This document shows positions 50,398-61,360 of a stretch of DNA of 64,000 nt, one piece after another. Source of the stretch: Dimorphilus gyrociliatus (taxonomy: Eukaryota > Annelida > Polychaeta > Dinophilidae); NCBI GenBank assembly GCA_904063045.1, contig CAJFCJ010000013.1, forward strand, positions 1,284,156-1,348,155, read 5' to 3'. Under the pieces are notes generated by a model, which did no database searches, was not told the DNA's origin, and worked only from the letters and a program-made list of their open reading frames with translations. The translations under genes and the position numbers were made by a program. How positions within the stretch are numbered: the stretch's first letter is position 1; every line of letters starts with the position of its first letter.

Positions 50398-50823
50398 ATG
50401 TTATTAGTTAAAAGTATGTAATCTATTGGAGAGATAAAAAAAAATTACCTAACCTGTACATTTTGAAATTGAACAGTACTGTTCTCTAATCTTAGATAGC
50501 CGAATGGAAGAATAATTAATATTAATATAAATATTAAGCAGAGTATTATGCGATATAACTTTTTTTTCATAAGAAACTTATCATCATCAATCATATTTAT
50601 ATCTTTTAAAAAATTTTCCTTAGATTTACGCTCTATTAAAGACATTGTGGATGGAGAGTTGTACTATATAGAAAATGATGGAATTGATAGAGATATTTAT
50701 ATATGGGTAGGAAGAGATCGCATCTGTTACAATAGTTACTCGACGAATCAACTAAGAGAACGTTTAAATAAACAATTACCTTTGAAAACGTTCAAATTAA
50801 AGATTCTATCTGATAAAGTTTGA
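50398..50823 (+). CDS. Possible two-exon small protein
   Basis: Candidate with exons 50398-50413 and 50624-50823, which join in phase to 71 aa (MLLVK, then NLRSIKDIVDGELYYIENDG and so on). Exon 2 has a TTTTCCTTAG acceptor and non-AT-driven composition (DRDIYIWVGRDRICYNS; LRERLNKQLP), which argues for real coding. No family recognised. It overlaps, in antisense, the alternative upstream exon proposed for NUDT9; only one of them may be real. Confidence 0.3.
50454..50645 (-). CDS. Possible alternative first exon of NUDT9 (membrane anchor)
   Basis: A 64-codon frame beginning MSLIERKSKENFLKDIN with a strongly hydrophobic middle (IILCLIFILILIILPFGYL). It ends at a GTTAGG donor in phase 0 and could therefore splice onto the NUDT9 exon ending at 50214, replacing the mitochondrial leader with a signal anchor. 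This is based on phase alone and may be a separate gene fragment or chance. Confidence 0.25.
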
Positions 50824-51817
50824 ATTATAAGAGAAAATAGAATGAAAAATACTACGTTAAATTTTTAAGTTTAATAAACAAAATGACTAATAAGATTATA
50901 TAGATAAGTCATAAGTTTAGTCAATTCACATTCACATTTAGTCAATAATAGAGGAAACAATCCTATATTTGTTTTGCAGCTTCTACGCTATTCTTTTAAT
51001 CTTAAATTTTCAAGAAAATCTTACATTCTTTAAACTTCTTTTAACTTGTTCCAATATTATTTGATTATTAAATACTTTATGTATAAATATCTTCAATCAA
51101 ATGAAATAAATACAAGTTATTGCAAAAAATTTCCTTAAGCTGTGAAACATAACAACCCTTTAGATAAGATGTTTATCTGTAAATAAGAGTAACTAGCTCA
51201 TCGTGCTTAAAAGTACTCAATAATCATTTAAATATAACACATGTATATTTATATTGATTCAAAAGAGAAAAATATCGAAGATAAACACTTACACTCTCAA
51301 TGTCAGAATTTCGTGTGTGAATTTATCTCGTCACTACCACGCCATGTTTAATAGAGTGGTTAGAATTAGAATTCAAGTGGGAATTGAACAGAACGATCAG
51401 CGCAAGTTAAGACACTCAATAACTTTGAATTGTATTGTTTATACGTCTACTTTTTATGATTCATTTGCATTTCAACATTAATTAACAGATACGCAAACTT
51501 TTATTTTTAAATATCTGATACAAAATATAAAAAAAAGAAAAATACCGAAAAACTCGGAAGCCGCACCATACTATTATTTTCAAAGAATATACCACAATGC
51601 AACAGGCACATCTTTTTAAAAAAGCCTTACAAAACTTGCACAATTATGTGCGAATACCAATTGAAAGTAAATTTTTTGTGTATTTAGATAAAGCAATGCC
51701 GCCCTAATATCATTTAAAATCAACATAATGAAAAGAAACGGAAGTGCAAATCGAATCGAACTATCAAAACGAAACTAGAAAAGTATTTCTTTTTTTTTTT
51801 TTGAACTAATAAAACTA
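50824..51817. other. Intergenic region after the small gene, before VPS29 stop
   Basis: About 1 kb of AT-rich DNA, probably including the VPS29 3' untranslated region. The 75-codon frame at 51254-51481 was not accepted. No RNA gene or notable repeat seen. Confidence 0.45.
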
Positions 51818-53709
51818 TTATGGTTTCTTATATTCTACTTTTTCGACCACAACGTCGTCGTCTCTAATTTTGTATACATAAGCAACAATGGTAGTCTTTT
51901 GAATATCGAGGAGGACAAATGAAGGTATTACGTCTCTGAAAAAAAAAATAATACAATCAAACATCCTTCTTTATCATTTTACGGATGGTTAGGTAAATAG
52001 GACACATATACATATATATATAAATATATATACCTATCCAGAGTATTGTAAGCTCCAGTAGCCGAACCAGGGTTAATGAAAAATTTGTTTTCATGCTCAA
52101 AAGCTTCGAATTTGTGCGTATGACCAGTAATTAAAATATCAACATCTAACTGTCTCTGTAGATAAGAAAAAAACAATCTTAATACAATTATTAATCTTTT
52201 AAAAAAGAAAATATCTACAATTATTAAAAATACATAAAATCATTTTTTGCTCTATTTTTAACAGCAAAAGAAGGAGAAAAAATCATAGTATAAACAACTG
52301 CGTGATAAGATATAAACACTGTTTAAACTAATAAAAGATGAATAAGAAAAAATAAATAATAAAAATAAATAATAAAAAAAAATCTATTAGAAAAATTTAA
52401 AAAAAGAAATATGTGGTTCATAAACACAATATAATATTTGTATATATATATATATATATATTATATATACCGCTATCCAGGGGTGGAAAGTCTTGTGTTT
52501 AGTTTATTTAGTTTACTTATACTTTCGTTTTAAATAGAAGAAATTGAAAACTAAATTCTTATTCCGGTGTTATAATTTGAAAAATAATTATCGATAGCAT
52601 TTTTCTATAATTAAAGTAGTTTTTCCCCAAATTTTAGCCAACTTTTTCAGCAACTTGTTTGATAATTTGCTTACCGTTTTTATAAACGGCCTTAGTTAAG
52701 GATCTCGACTTTCTAACATTTTTCTACAATGTTCACGTCAAATTGAAATAGCGAAAATATACAGGGATTGAACAGCTATTCAACAGATCTAGCTTTTATT
52801 CTGAGCAATCCAAATATCTGATATTTAGCCCTTCTTCTAATAAGCTTCTATGTGTCCCAGTACAGCTTTAGTTTCTAGGGCAGTGTCCTGTTCTATAGTT
52901 ATTAGTTTTTCCTCTTTTCACACTCAAATACTTTAATTGTCAGGCTTGTAAAATTAAATGTACCTATCTTCGTTGCTCTATGACACTACTCGTTCCTCTT
53001 TAGTTGTTAAGAAAAATATCCCTCATTGTCCTCTTTCTGTATGTTTTCGACAAAAATATATTAAAGTGGCTACACAAAATTTTCCACCACTATAAAAAGC
53101 TTAAAAAATGAATTTTTTTCTAAAGAAAAAATGTAAACTGACTAATTGTTCTTTTAAATTGAAGAATGTTCTATAGTTTTTGATAATGAAAGGAAAGAAA
53201 AATAATAATAAGTAATTTACTTGAACGATAGCTAATGATTCCATATCTCCCCAAGGTATAATCTGATGTCCGTGACATAATCCTATTCTAAATTGGCCAA
53301 CTGTAACAACTTTCTGCTCTGGATAAGTTGATACCTAAATTGTTTATTTAGAGTAATAAATACAATTGTTAAAAAGGTACCATATGTATACAATACCTCG
53401 TCGAAATCTCCTTTTACAACATGAACATCATTAGCCAAACTTTTAAGATAATCGTACGTTTCTCTAGTACATAAATTGCCAGTACATAAAATATGCTGTT
53501 GACAATATAATTTACATATATTTCAATTGATTTATCTCAAATTAACCTGAATTTTTCCAGGAACAAGTAATCTCTTAAATTTAGCGGGTAACCCGCCGCT
53601 TCTGTGCGGAATGTGTAAGTCTCCTAAAACTAAGACTAGCTGAAATTTAAAATTATATAATTATTTATATTGTAATAGCAAATTGGTTTTTTTTCCAACC
53701 ACGAACCAT
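51818..53709 (-). CDS. VPS29: VPS29, retromer subunit
   Basis: Core retromer/Commander subunit with a metallophosphoesterase fold, in endosome-to-Golgi and endosome-to-surface sorting. Six exons (53707-53709, 53547-53639, 53397-53495, 53221-53334, 52034-52155, 51818-51935) give exactly 182 aa, the human length. Conserved throughout: [105 protein letters not shown]. The first coding exon is the bare ATG, three nucleotides, followed by a GTTCGT donor. One intron (52156-53220) is 1.07 kb; it is AT-rich and no gene was found in it. The tail KVEYKKP matches the family ending. Confidence 0.95.
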
Positions 53710-53862
53710 TGTAAACACAAGGATAGTTAGTTTTTAATTCTAAGCTATTGGAATACGTATTATCGCTCGTTGTTACTGATTGGTTGAAGGAAAGAAGAAT
53801 CAGTGGGGGCGGAACCGGTTACCGTTCACCATTAACCGGTTAGGGATTTACATCAGAACGCT

Positions 53863-53873
53863 AGATGGCGTCC
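53863..53873 (+). promoter_or_regulatory. AGATGGCG motif upstream of VPS29
   Basis: AGATGGCGTCC in a locally GC-richer stretch, 154 bp upstream of the VPS29 start. Diverges from the other copies in its last three bases. Confidence 0.4.
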
Positions 53874-54583
53874 AAATCCAGGGGAAAAGTTTTCCTATGC
53901 AAAAATGATAGGAATAACTTAAATAATGCACATAAAGAATTTACTTGAACATTAAAAAAGATAAATAAATGAGTTTAATATGTTATAAATAGTAGTAGCA
54001 TTCCCTACTCCAAAATCTTACATATTTTAAGGTTACTTATCGAATATTTACGTACATTTTATCAAATCGACCTCAGTATTTCTCGCTTCAATTCCTGCTA
54101 AAGTACTTTTTTCTCGTACGGTTCGGTGAGCCTTATAGATACCAAAGCGAATGATTAAAAGAATTCTAATAGTTTTATATGTCCGTGACCATAACCGTAT
54201 TTCATTACTAATCAAGCACGTACAGTCATAAAATTTTGCAGAAGCGGATATTGCATGATAGTAATTGATTAAAGATTTTAACTATCCTTGATTCCACGAA
54301 TGAGAACATGCCCTTCTTGTATCTTTTTACCTACAACCCGTCATGCCTTAATTAATTTCTTTCTCATTAAAAGAGAAGATTTTATATATTAATAATAAAG
54401 AGGGGAAGAGAGAGAGAGAAAGAGATAAATACTATGTGCCTATAAGGAATATCTATACATTTGTACTCTTTCGTGTAATAGTATTTTAAAATTATTATGC
54501 CTATTTCACCTATCTTTGATACCAGATAATATTGCTGCAATATTTGAATGAAGGAGGAGAAAAAGAACGATTGAGAGGAATAA

Positions 54584-54607
54584 AGAGAGAGAGAGAGAGA
54601 GAGAGAA
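54584..54607 (+). repeat. (GA)n microsatellite
   Basis: Twelve GA units, perfect, in the intergenic region before the WD40-type gene. Confidence 0.85.
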
Positions 54608-55011
54608 ACCTTCTCTTTTATGTTGCTTTCACTTTCTTCTTTTTTCTTTTTTTTCCGCTTAATAATTATTGTTTTCAAAGAAAAAAATGACATTTCTGAA
54701 TTACTTAAAGAGACAATATAATTTACTGTTTATATCTTATTTATGTAGCTAGTGTCCGTTCGGCGTGAGCACATACAAAGAGGAGATATTGACAAACTAT
54801 GATCAATAGTTCGCCTATTCTAAAAGGTAGTTCCAAGTTTGTATTGTTAAGGTGAAAACTTGACGTAAAATTACACTGTTTCTTAGTGACTGGAATAACA
54901 ATAAGTCGATTTACTGAATGAATCTTCCAAAGCAAAAAATCAACTGGTGACTATAGGAACGCGGCGTTTATTCACCCTCAACCATCAAAGTGACGCCGAC
55001 GTCATTTAGCT

Positions 55012-55947
55012 ATGCAGCTCGCTAACGATAAGCTGGCGTTATTCCGAGATTCTAAAACGTTAATACGCCTACAAAATGGTAAGTTGATTGAAGAGGATGT
55101 AGAAGAAAACAAAAGTGTAGAAGTAGTGGATTTGAAAGATGACGTCGTCAAGTTTATACAGATACAAATGGATTATCTGTTTGTAGCATTAGATAATGGA
55201 AATGTTAAAGTTTTTACTAAAGACCGGTTTGAATTAACGCAGACATTTTATTTTGATGGAACTTTATCGTTTTTAGCCGTTCACTACGTCTTTTCAGAGT
55301 TTGGAGTGGTCCTTAATGGAACCATTATCAATTTTAGAGATGCTAAGTCTCATAGGGAAGAAAAGTTACATATAGAGTTAAAAGATTCTAAAGTTACTTC
55401 TATTATAGTTACGGACTTAAAGCAAATAGCTTACGGAACAAACTTGGGCAGAATTTACGTTTGGAATAATACAGGTTCAACTGAACATGTGTTTTGTTTA
55501 GAAGGCCATAAAAGTTCGGTAACTCAGCTCCAATCATGCAAATCGAATATGGCATCTTATTGCGAAGAAGAACGCTTTGTAAGCATTTGGTGCATTGAAA
55601 CGGGAAAATTCTTGAACAAACTACGTTTTCCTTCGGATATCGGTTTATTGACAAACATTTTCCTTACAGAGAATTCTTTAGTGACAACCGATTCGAACGA
55701 TCTGCTAATAGCAATCGATCTCGTTAATAAGACAGAATATTCTAGGCTTAACTTGAATTCAAAACCCGTTCAAGCGGTCCTTTCCGACTTGGAGGATAGT
55801 TTTTTGATGATATCGGAGAGTGGCTCATTTGAAAAATTCCCAATAACTTCTCCAACAGAAACCTGCAGAACTGAATGTTGGCTGGATGAACAAAAGGATC
55901 GTATATCGAATACGAGTACTTCGTCCAGGACATGCGCAATACTTTGA
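55012..55947 (+). CDS. WD40-like beta-propeller protein with C-terminal CaaX box, intronless
   Basis: One frame of 311 aa. The body shows repeating hydrophobic beta-strand patterns of a propeller, with recognisable WD-type units such as TSIIVTDLKQIAYGTNLGRI followed by YVWNN, and a GH...VTQLQSC...ASYCEEERFVSIWCIETGKF unit that ends in the W-C-I equivalent of WD; others are degenerate. The C-terminus is SSRTCAIL: CAIL is a CaaX box with Leu last, which favours geranylgeranyl transfer. A propeller tethered to membranes by a prenyl group is unusual. No orthologue was recognised. Upstream 50 bp are GC-richer (GACGCCGACGTC), likely the core promoter. Confidence 0.75.
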   Translation: MQLANDKLALFRDSKTLIRLQNGKLIEEDVEENKSVEVVDLKDDVVKFIQIQMDYLFVALDNGNVKVFTKDRFELTQTFYFDGTLSFLAVHYVFSEFGVVLNGTIINFRDAKSHREEKLHIELKDSKVTSIIVTDLKQIAYGTNLGRIYVWNNTGSTEHVFCLEGHKSSVTQLQSCKSNMASYCEEERFVSIWCIETGKFLNKLRFPSDIGLLTNIFLTENSLVTTDSNDLLIAIDLVNKTEYSRLNLNSKPVQAVLSDLEDSFLMISESGSFEKFPITSPTETCRTECWLDEQKDRISNTSTSSRTCAIL

Positions 55948-56630
55948 ATGAATAATTCATACTAATAATAATGATGCTAATAAAATCAATGATTTCTTCT
56001 TTTTCTACCTCTTCTTTTTTCGTTCTCTTTTCGTTTTTACACAAAAAACCACACTATTAAAACGAATCTTTCTCTTCTTCATCTCTTTTCCTTACTCCTC
56101 TTCGATCCTTTCCTCTTCTTCTTCGTCTCCCCTACCTGTACATTATTATCTTTATACATTCAATGGATATAACTATATGTAATCTATAAATCTAATACTT
56201 AAATAAACGAACATGATTAATAGGAATAATAAGGAAAAAGAGGGATGGTCACATAAAACGGACTAGGTAATTATGCTTTGTCAATAAATATCAATGAGAG
56301 ACAGAAAGAAATAAAGAAATTCAGAGTTAAAGAAAGAAGAGAGAGAGAGTGAGAGAGAGAAAGAGAAAGAGCGCACGCGAAAGGAAGAGTAATGAAATTG
56401 GTACATATACATACACACAATCCTCTAATTAAACAGAAAAGAAAAACAATGTCAATTTCTACTAAATTGAGGAGTTGACTGATACGAAAAGAATAAAATA
56501 CAATTAATAAGTAGGCCTATTTAATCTTAAGGCTTAAGAGATATTATTACAAAATAAGGAAGATGGAAAAGAAAGAAGAGGAAGAAGATAGAAGTAGAGA
56601 AGTTTTAATGTATATACATATATATATTTC

Positions 56631-56696
<66 letters not shown>

Positions 56697-57078
56697 CTCA
56701 ATAAAATCTCTCTTGTTACATTGTATCTAAATTTTATCCCTATAAAAATTCAATAAAAAGATAAATATCTCTAGATACTTGATATTTAAATACTATAAAT
56801 TATATATTTATATATAAAACATATATATATATATATATATAAATATTCATATCAATGCATGTCAAGATGATGCATAAACTTGGATATATGAGTATTTTCA
56901 GCCTATAAGGATCAGTTGCGAATCGATTGGGGGTATTAATTAAAACGCTTCGAGTTCTGCATAGGCAAAACATTCCAGCTCCTTTACAGTTTTATTTTTT
57001 TTCTTTACTTCTTTCCCTTTCTGTTAATTCTATCTTTCATTTTTTCTTCATAAAAAAACCATATATAGAATTGGAATT
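55948..57078. other. Intergenic region with compound microsatellites
   Basis: About 1.1 kb of repeats and flank: GA runs at 56337-56375, a compound (CT)n(AT)n at 56634-56697 and AT-rich sequence to 56850. No coding exon supported. Confidence 0.55.
56634..56697 (+). repeat. Compound (CT)n(AT)n microsatellite
   Basis: About 36 bases of CT followed directly by about 26 bases of AT, no interruption, upstream of the esterase-type gene. Confidence 0.9.
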
Positions 57079-60000
57079 ATGAAAGAATCGATTTTACTTC
57101 TAGCTCTTCTCTCATTAATCCAATATTCTGTTGGAGTTAGTGTCTTGACTAACTACGGTAAGGTTAAGGGAAAGCGTATAAAGAACGCCTTACCTCGTTT
57201 AAAGGATGCAAAGATTGTTACGAAAACTGTAGATATATTCTACGATATTCCCTACGCCAAGTCTCCAATTGCGAAATTACGATTTAAGGTAGGCCTAGTT
57301 TATTCTTAATAATACTTTAACTTTGTACAGTTGAAAGTATTGGCATTGGTTAGCTATTTAAATCATTAATATATTTGTTCTATTTTTCAAAAAACTACAA
57401 TTGTAATTTATCTCTTCCCTCCCACTCTTCTGCTCCTTCTTCCCCACCAAAAAAAAAGAATCCTGAAGAACCAAATGTCGAGAATATCGATGGAAGAAGA
57501 AGAGAGTTTAGCGAATGTCCTCAAATATCGAGAATTGACGGCAATGAAGATTGTTTAAAGTTGGATATCTATTCACCTTTTGAGGTTTGTTCAGAGTCTT
57601 TGTATCTCTCTCTCTCTTTCTCTTAAGTTTATTGTTCTTGGATCAACCAATTAAACGTCCATATTAATGATTATTCAATATAGCGAAGTAAAAATACAAC
57701 TTATCCCGTTATGGTTTACATACACGGCGGATCGTATAAGGCCGGAAGTAAAAACATGTACGATGGAACGGGATTATCTCAGTATGGCGTTGTTGTTGTG
57801 ACAATCAATTACAGATTAGGCATATTTGGTAATTATATTATAATTTATATAATTATAAAGGCCTATACTATACATATTGTTCATTTTTTAATAAAATAAT
57901 CAATTTGCTTGTATTTACTTTTGTTTGTATTTTTTTTTTATAAAAAAAAAATACAAACAAATTCTCTTTTTCTATATTATAGAACTTTTATTGAAAAGGG
58001 TAAAAAAAACTATCTGACGTTTAGTTTTCTACTGTAGTTTTAGTTTGTCAAATGTTTGCAATAATATATTATGTACTAACATGGTACAGCTTTTAAAATA
58101 CGACTTTTTCTCTTTTTTTTCCATGTAATAGGCTTCCTTACAGACGGAACTGACAGATTAAGAGGTAATTACGGTCTCGCTGATCAAATTCAGGCACTGA
58201 AATGGATAAATAGAAATATTCGCGCCTTCAGAGGCAATCCAAATCGAATCACTTTATTCGGAAATAGCGCTGGAGGTTCGAGCGTTGGTTTTCTATCACT
58301 TTCACCAATTGCTAAAGGTTTGTCAATTTTCTTTTTTGAAATGAGAATAGGCCTAACAGATTTCTCTCTTTCTTTATTTTTGTTTTGCATTTATAAATAT
58401 ATTTATACGCATTTTTATATAAATAAAGAATCTATATAGTTTATATTAGGATAATCGATTTGTTTAATTACCGTTTAGTTTGCCATTTGGTGAAAAAAAA
58501 TTGATCCATCTCTTTTAATGTTAAAACAAATAGGAAGAAAGGAAAACAATTAACTAGGAGTATAAAAAAAGGGCAGAAGTAAAAGGGATGGTAGAAAGTT
58601 TTTCTCTCTCTCTCTCTCTCTCTTTTTTTTTTCTTCTCTTTTCTTTTTTCTTTTATTTAATAGTTGACAAAACTTTTCTTCTTTTAATTAGGCCTATTCA
58701 ATAATGCTGTTCTTCAAAGTGGTTCGCCCACGGCCCACTGGGCCTATCATAATACAACAGCAAACTTAAAACGTCAAGCCAATTTGGCATTTAAGAAATC
58801 GGCTTGCGATCGATCAACCTTCCAAGCGTCCATTACTTGCCTTCGGAACATTTCTGTTAAGAGTCTTATAAAGCTTCAATTAAAATTCATACAGGATCGG
58901 GTGGGTTGACATTTTCCTGTCTATATCAACCGTTGATTGTTATTATTAATTAAAGTCGACGGATGGTGGAACCTTTTCGCTAAATGGAGATGATTTTAGA
59001 CCGAACGTTGATGGTAGAATAATCACCGACGATCCCCTAAATATGATTAAGAAGAAGAGATGCGGCAATGAATTCTACGTTGTTGGGGTAACAAAAGACG
59101 AATTTAGCGACATGGTGGGGATGAACTACGCCTTGGACAATGTTATTACCGATACAAGCACTAGCATGTTTGGAATGGGAAGATCTAGATTTGAAATATA
59201 TGTCTCACATGTTTTTGGTTCGGGTTTCGGTTGGGACAATTCAATAGTAGATATAATTAAGTACGCGTATACAGATTATTCTTTAAGAAAAGACCCAACC
59301 AACAACAGGAAACAATACATAAAAGTAATTATAATGTTAAATTTTTGAAGGAATAGATGGAGGCAGCCTTTTCAATAATATATAAACGTCTTTATAGATA
59401 ATGACTGATATGATGTTGGTCGCTCCGGCTGTTCGTTATGCTGATCTTCTCCAAAGGAGGAAATGCAGAGTATACTTATATAATTTCGAATTTGCTTACG
59501 ACGAAAGGGGTAGTTATCATCAGATCGAATTAGAATATCTCTTCTCTAGGCCCTTTCGTAAAAAGAAGCGTTCTCTCGATCAGGACGGTGAACGCTACTA
59601 CAACGAAAGTGACTTTAACGTCAGTCGATTAGTCATGGACATTTGGACATCGATTGCCAAATCTCGGTTGAGTATTTATTTATATAAATCTATATATACA
59701 GTATATTAATTTCTCTTCCTCTCCTCTCATTCGCTCTAGATTTATCTATCGTTTTTTGTTCAAAATTCAATGTATTACTTTTTCTAAAAAGCTAATCAAA
59801 GCGCTAATGAATTACTTTCTTGCTAAAAGAATAATAAAATACCCGCGGCTCTGTGTCATGTGACTCTAAAAGAATAAATTTTTATGTTATATTAACTCGA
59901 AAACACGACCTTTTCAGTAAAAATCTACGCTTTGATGGATTTGAATGGAAACCGTTCCGTCCTGGTGCTTATTACATATCAATCAAAGAGAGCGGAGTTA

Positions 60001-60269
60001 AAAATTATCAGCATTTAAACGCCGACAAAGTAGCGTTCTGGAACGAACTGGTACCAAGAACATTAAGAGGGATAGAGAAGATAAGAGGTCATGTCAAGAA
60101 TGAAGATATCAACGATATTCAAATGATTTGGTTATGGATAACCGGGTCACTGCTAGTATTATTCTTTCTAATAACTCTAGTACTTCTTACTTTCACCATT
60201 AGATTAAAATATTCCAACGATCAGCTAAACCGTTCACCGTATGCAACCACAGATGGCGTTCGTTTATAG
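57079..60269 (+). CDS. Membrane-anchored type-B carboxylesterase, neuroligin-like layout
   Basis: Alpha/beta-hydrolase of the cholinesterase-like family, predicted 621 aa from eight exons (57079-57288, 57459-57584, 57684-57828, 58132-58317, 58692-58900, 58956-59324, 59398-59666, 59918-60269). Signal peptide [19 protein letters not shown]. Conserved: [19 protein letters not shown]...[13 protein letters not shown]; oxyanion loop [18 protein letters not shown]; nucleophile elbow [12 protein letters not shown] with Ser-206; [12 protein letters not shown] with Glu-341; and [10 protein letters not shown] with His-456. All three triad residues are therefore present. A membrane segment at about 572-598 ([20 protein letters not shown]) precedes a short cytoplasmic tail. 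Neuroligins share this layout but have lost the Ser. Exon 2 uses an unusual AAAAAAAAAG acceptor after a long pyrimidine tract. The tail ends GVRL, not a classic PDZ ligand. Confidence 0.88.
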
Positions 60270-60336
60270 ATTAAAGAAATTTAAAGAGAGAGAAAGTTGT
60301 AGACATGTTTTTTCATAGATTTTTTCAAATAAACGT

Positions 60337-60374
<38 letters not shown>

Positions 60375-60383
60375 AGTTATATA

Positions 60384-60415
<32 letters not shown>

Positions 60416-61360
60416 CTAAAAAAAAGCACTTGTAAATATTTTCCACTAACTTTTTTTTCAAAGAAAAAAAAGTTTCAATATTTCGTTTAAAAACAGAAAT
60501 AATTCATACAAATTCTTTTTCATCAATACATACACAAAAAAGAACAATATTATTTTTCGACAAATTAACTTTATACGTGTAATGTATTTTTTCTCTGCAG
60601 AGTATAGTAATTTTTTTTTCCATTCAGTCATTTTTATAGTATTGAAAAAAAAAAAGAAAACAAAATACGTACGTATTTACCCATATTCTTTTTTCAATCA
60701 ATCTATTTTGACTGTAACACACATATATATATATATATATATATAAATTCTTTTTTTTCCATAGTCAAATATGACAGTTCATTAATTTTTCTTTTTACTT
60801 CCTTACAAACAAAAAGCACAGAAATATAGTAAGAGGTTCTTTTTTAACATAATAAAAGTTTTTGTTACATAAGAGAAAACAGGGGTTGATTTTTTTTTTT
60901 TAAAAAAAATTTTTATTATTATATATAAAACTTACTATATATATATATAAAAAGAAGAAATTAGATGATTTTTTTAAAAAAAAAAAGTTTCTTTATAAGG
61001 AAGTAAAAATAAAAGGACATGCTTCATTAATTTAAAAAAAAAAAACTTTTGACATGTTCTGTATAAAAAGAAAAAGTAAAATAAAGCTAAAAGAAAAAAA
61101 CAGAAAAAAAGAAAATTCCTTTTTTATGTTTTTTCGTTAAATTTTTTTTCCAGAAAGCACCATTGCGAGTGTGTATATATCATTTAGAGGTTCTTTTCCC
61201 AACCCTGTTTTTTTTTTTTTATCAACTTTCGATTTCGCCCTACCCAACCGTTAAATTTGTTTTTTTCCGTTCCATCTTTGATTTAAACATATAAAAATAT
61301 ATATATATATATATATACTAAGCGAAAATTCGTTTTCTCCCCCACGATAAAAAAAACAAT
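60270..61360. other. Convergent intergenic region, AT-rich
   Basis: About 1.1 kb of 3' flank dominated by A-runs, T-runs and (TA)n stretches (60336-60416, 60721-60745). No coding exon or RNA gene supported. Confidence 0.55.
60336..60416 (+). repeat. (TA)n-rich tract
   Basis: Eighty bases of imperfect TA repeat directly after the esterase-type gene, likely in its 3' untranslated region. Confidence 0.8.

Larger units (their letters stand above)
53710..55011. other. Divergent intergenic region, VPS29 / WD40-CaaX gene
   Basis: About 1.3 kb. An AGATGGCG motif lies at 53863-53870, 154 bp upstream of VPS29. The surrounding 53750-53885 is GC-richer (GGGGGCGGAACCGG). Further on are (GA)n runs near 54405-54425 and 54584-54607. 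The 103-codon minus frame at 54382-54693 arises from those repeats. Confidence 0.5.

Noticed and set aside
52156-53220. Large VPS29 intron as a possible nested gene site
   Set aside because: Read on both strands without finding any open frame of useful length or exon-like GT/AG arrangement; it is AT-rich filler.
54382-54693. 103-codon minus-strand frame rich in Ser, Leu and Lys
   Set aside because: Produced by translating (GA)n microsatellites; no unique sequence with coding character.
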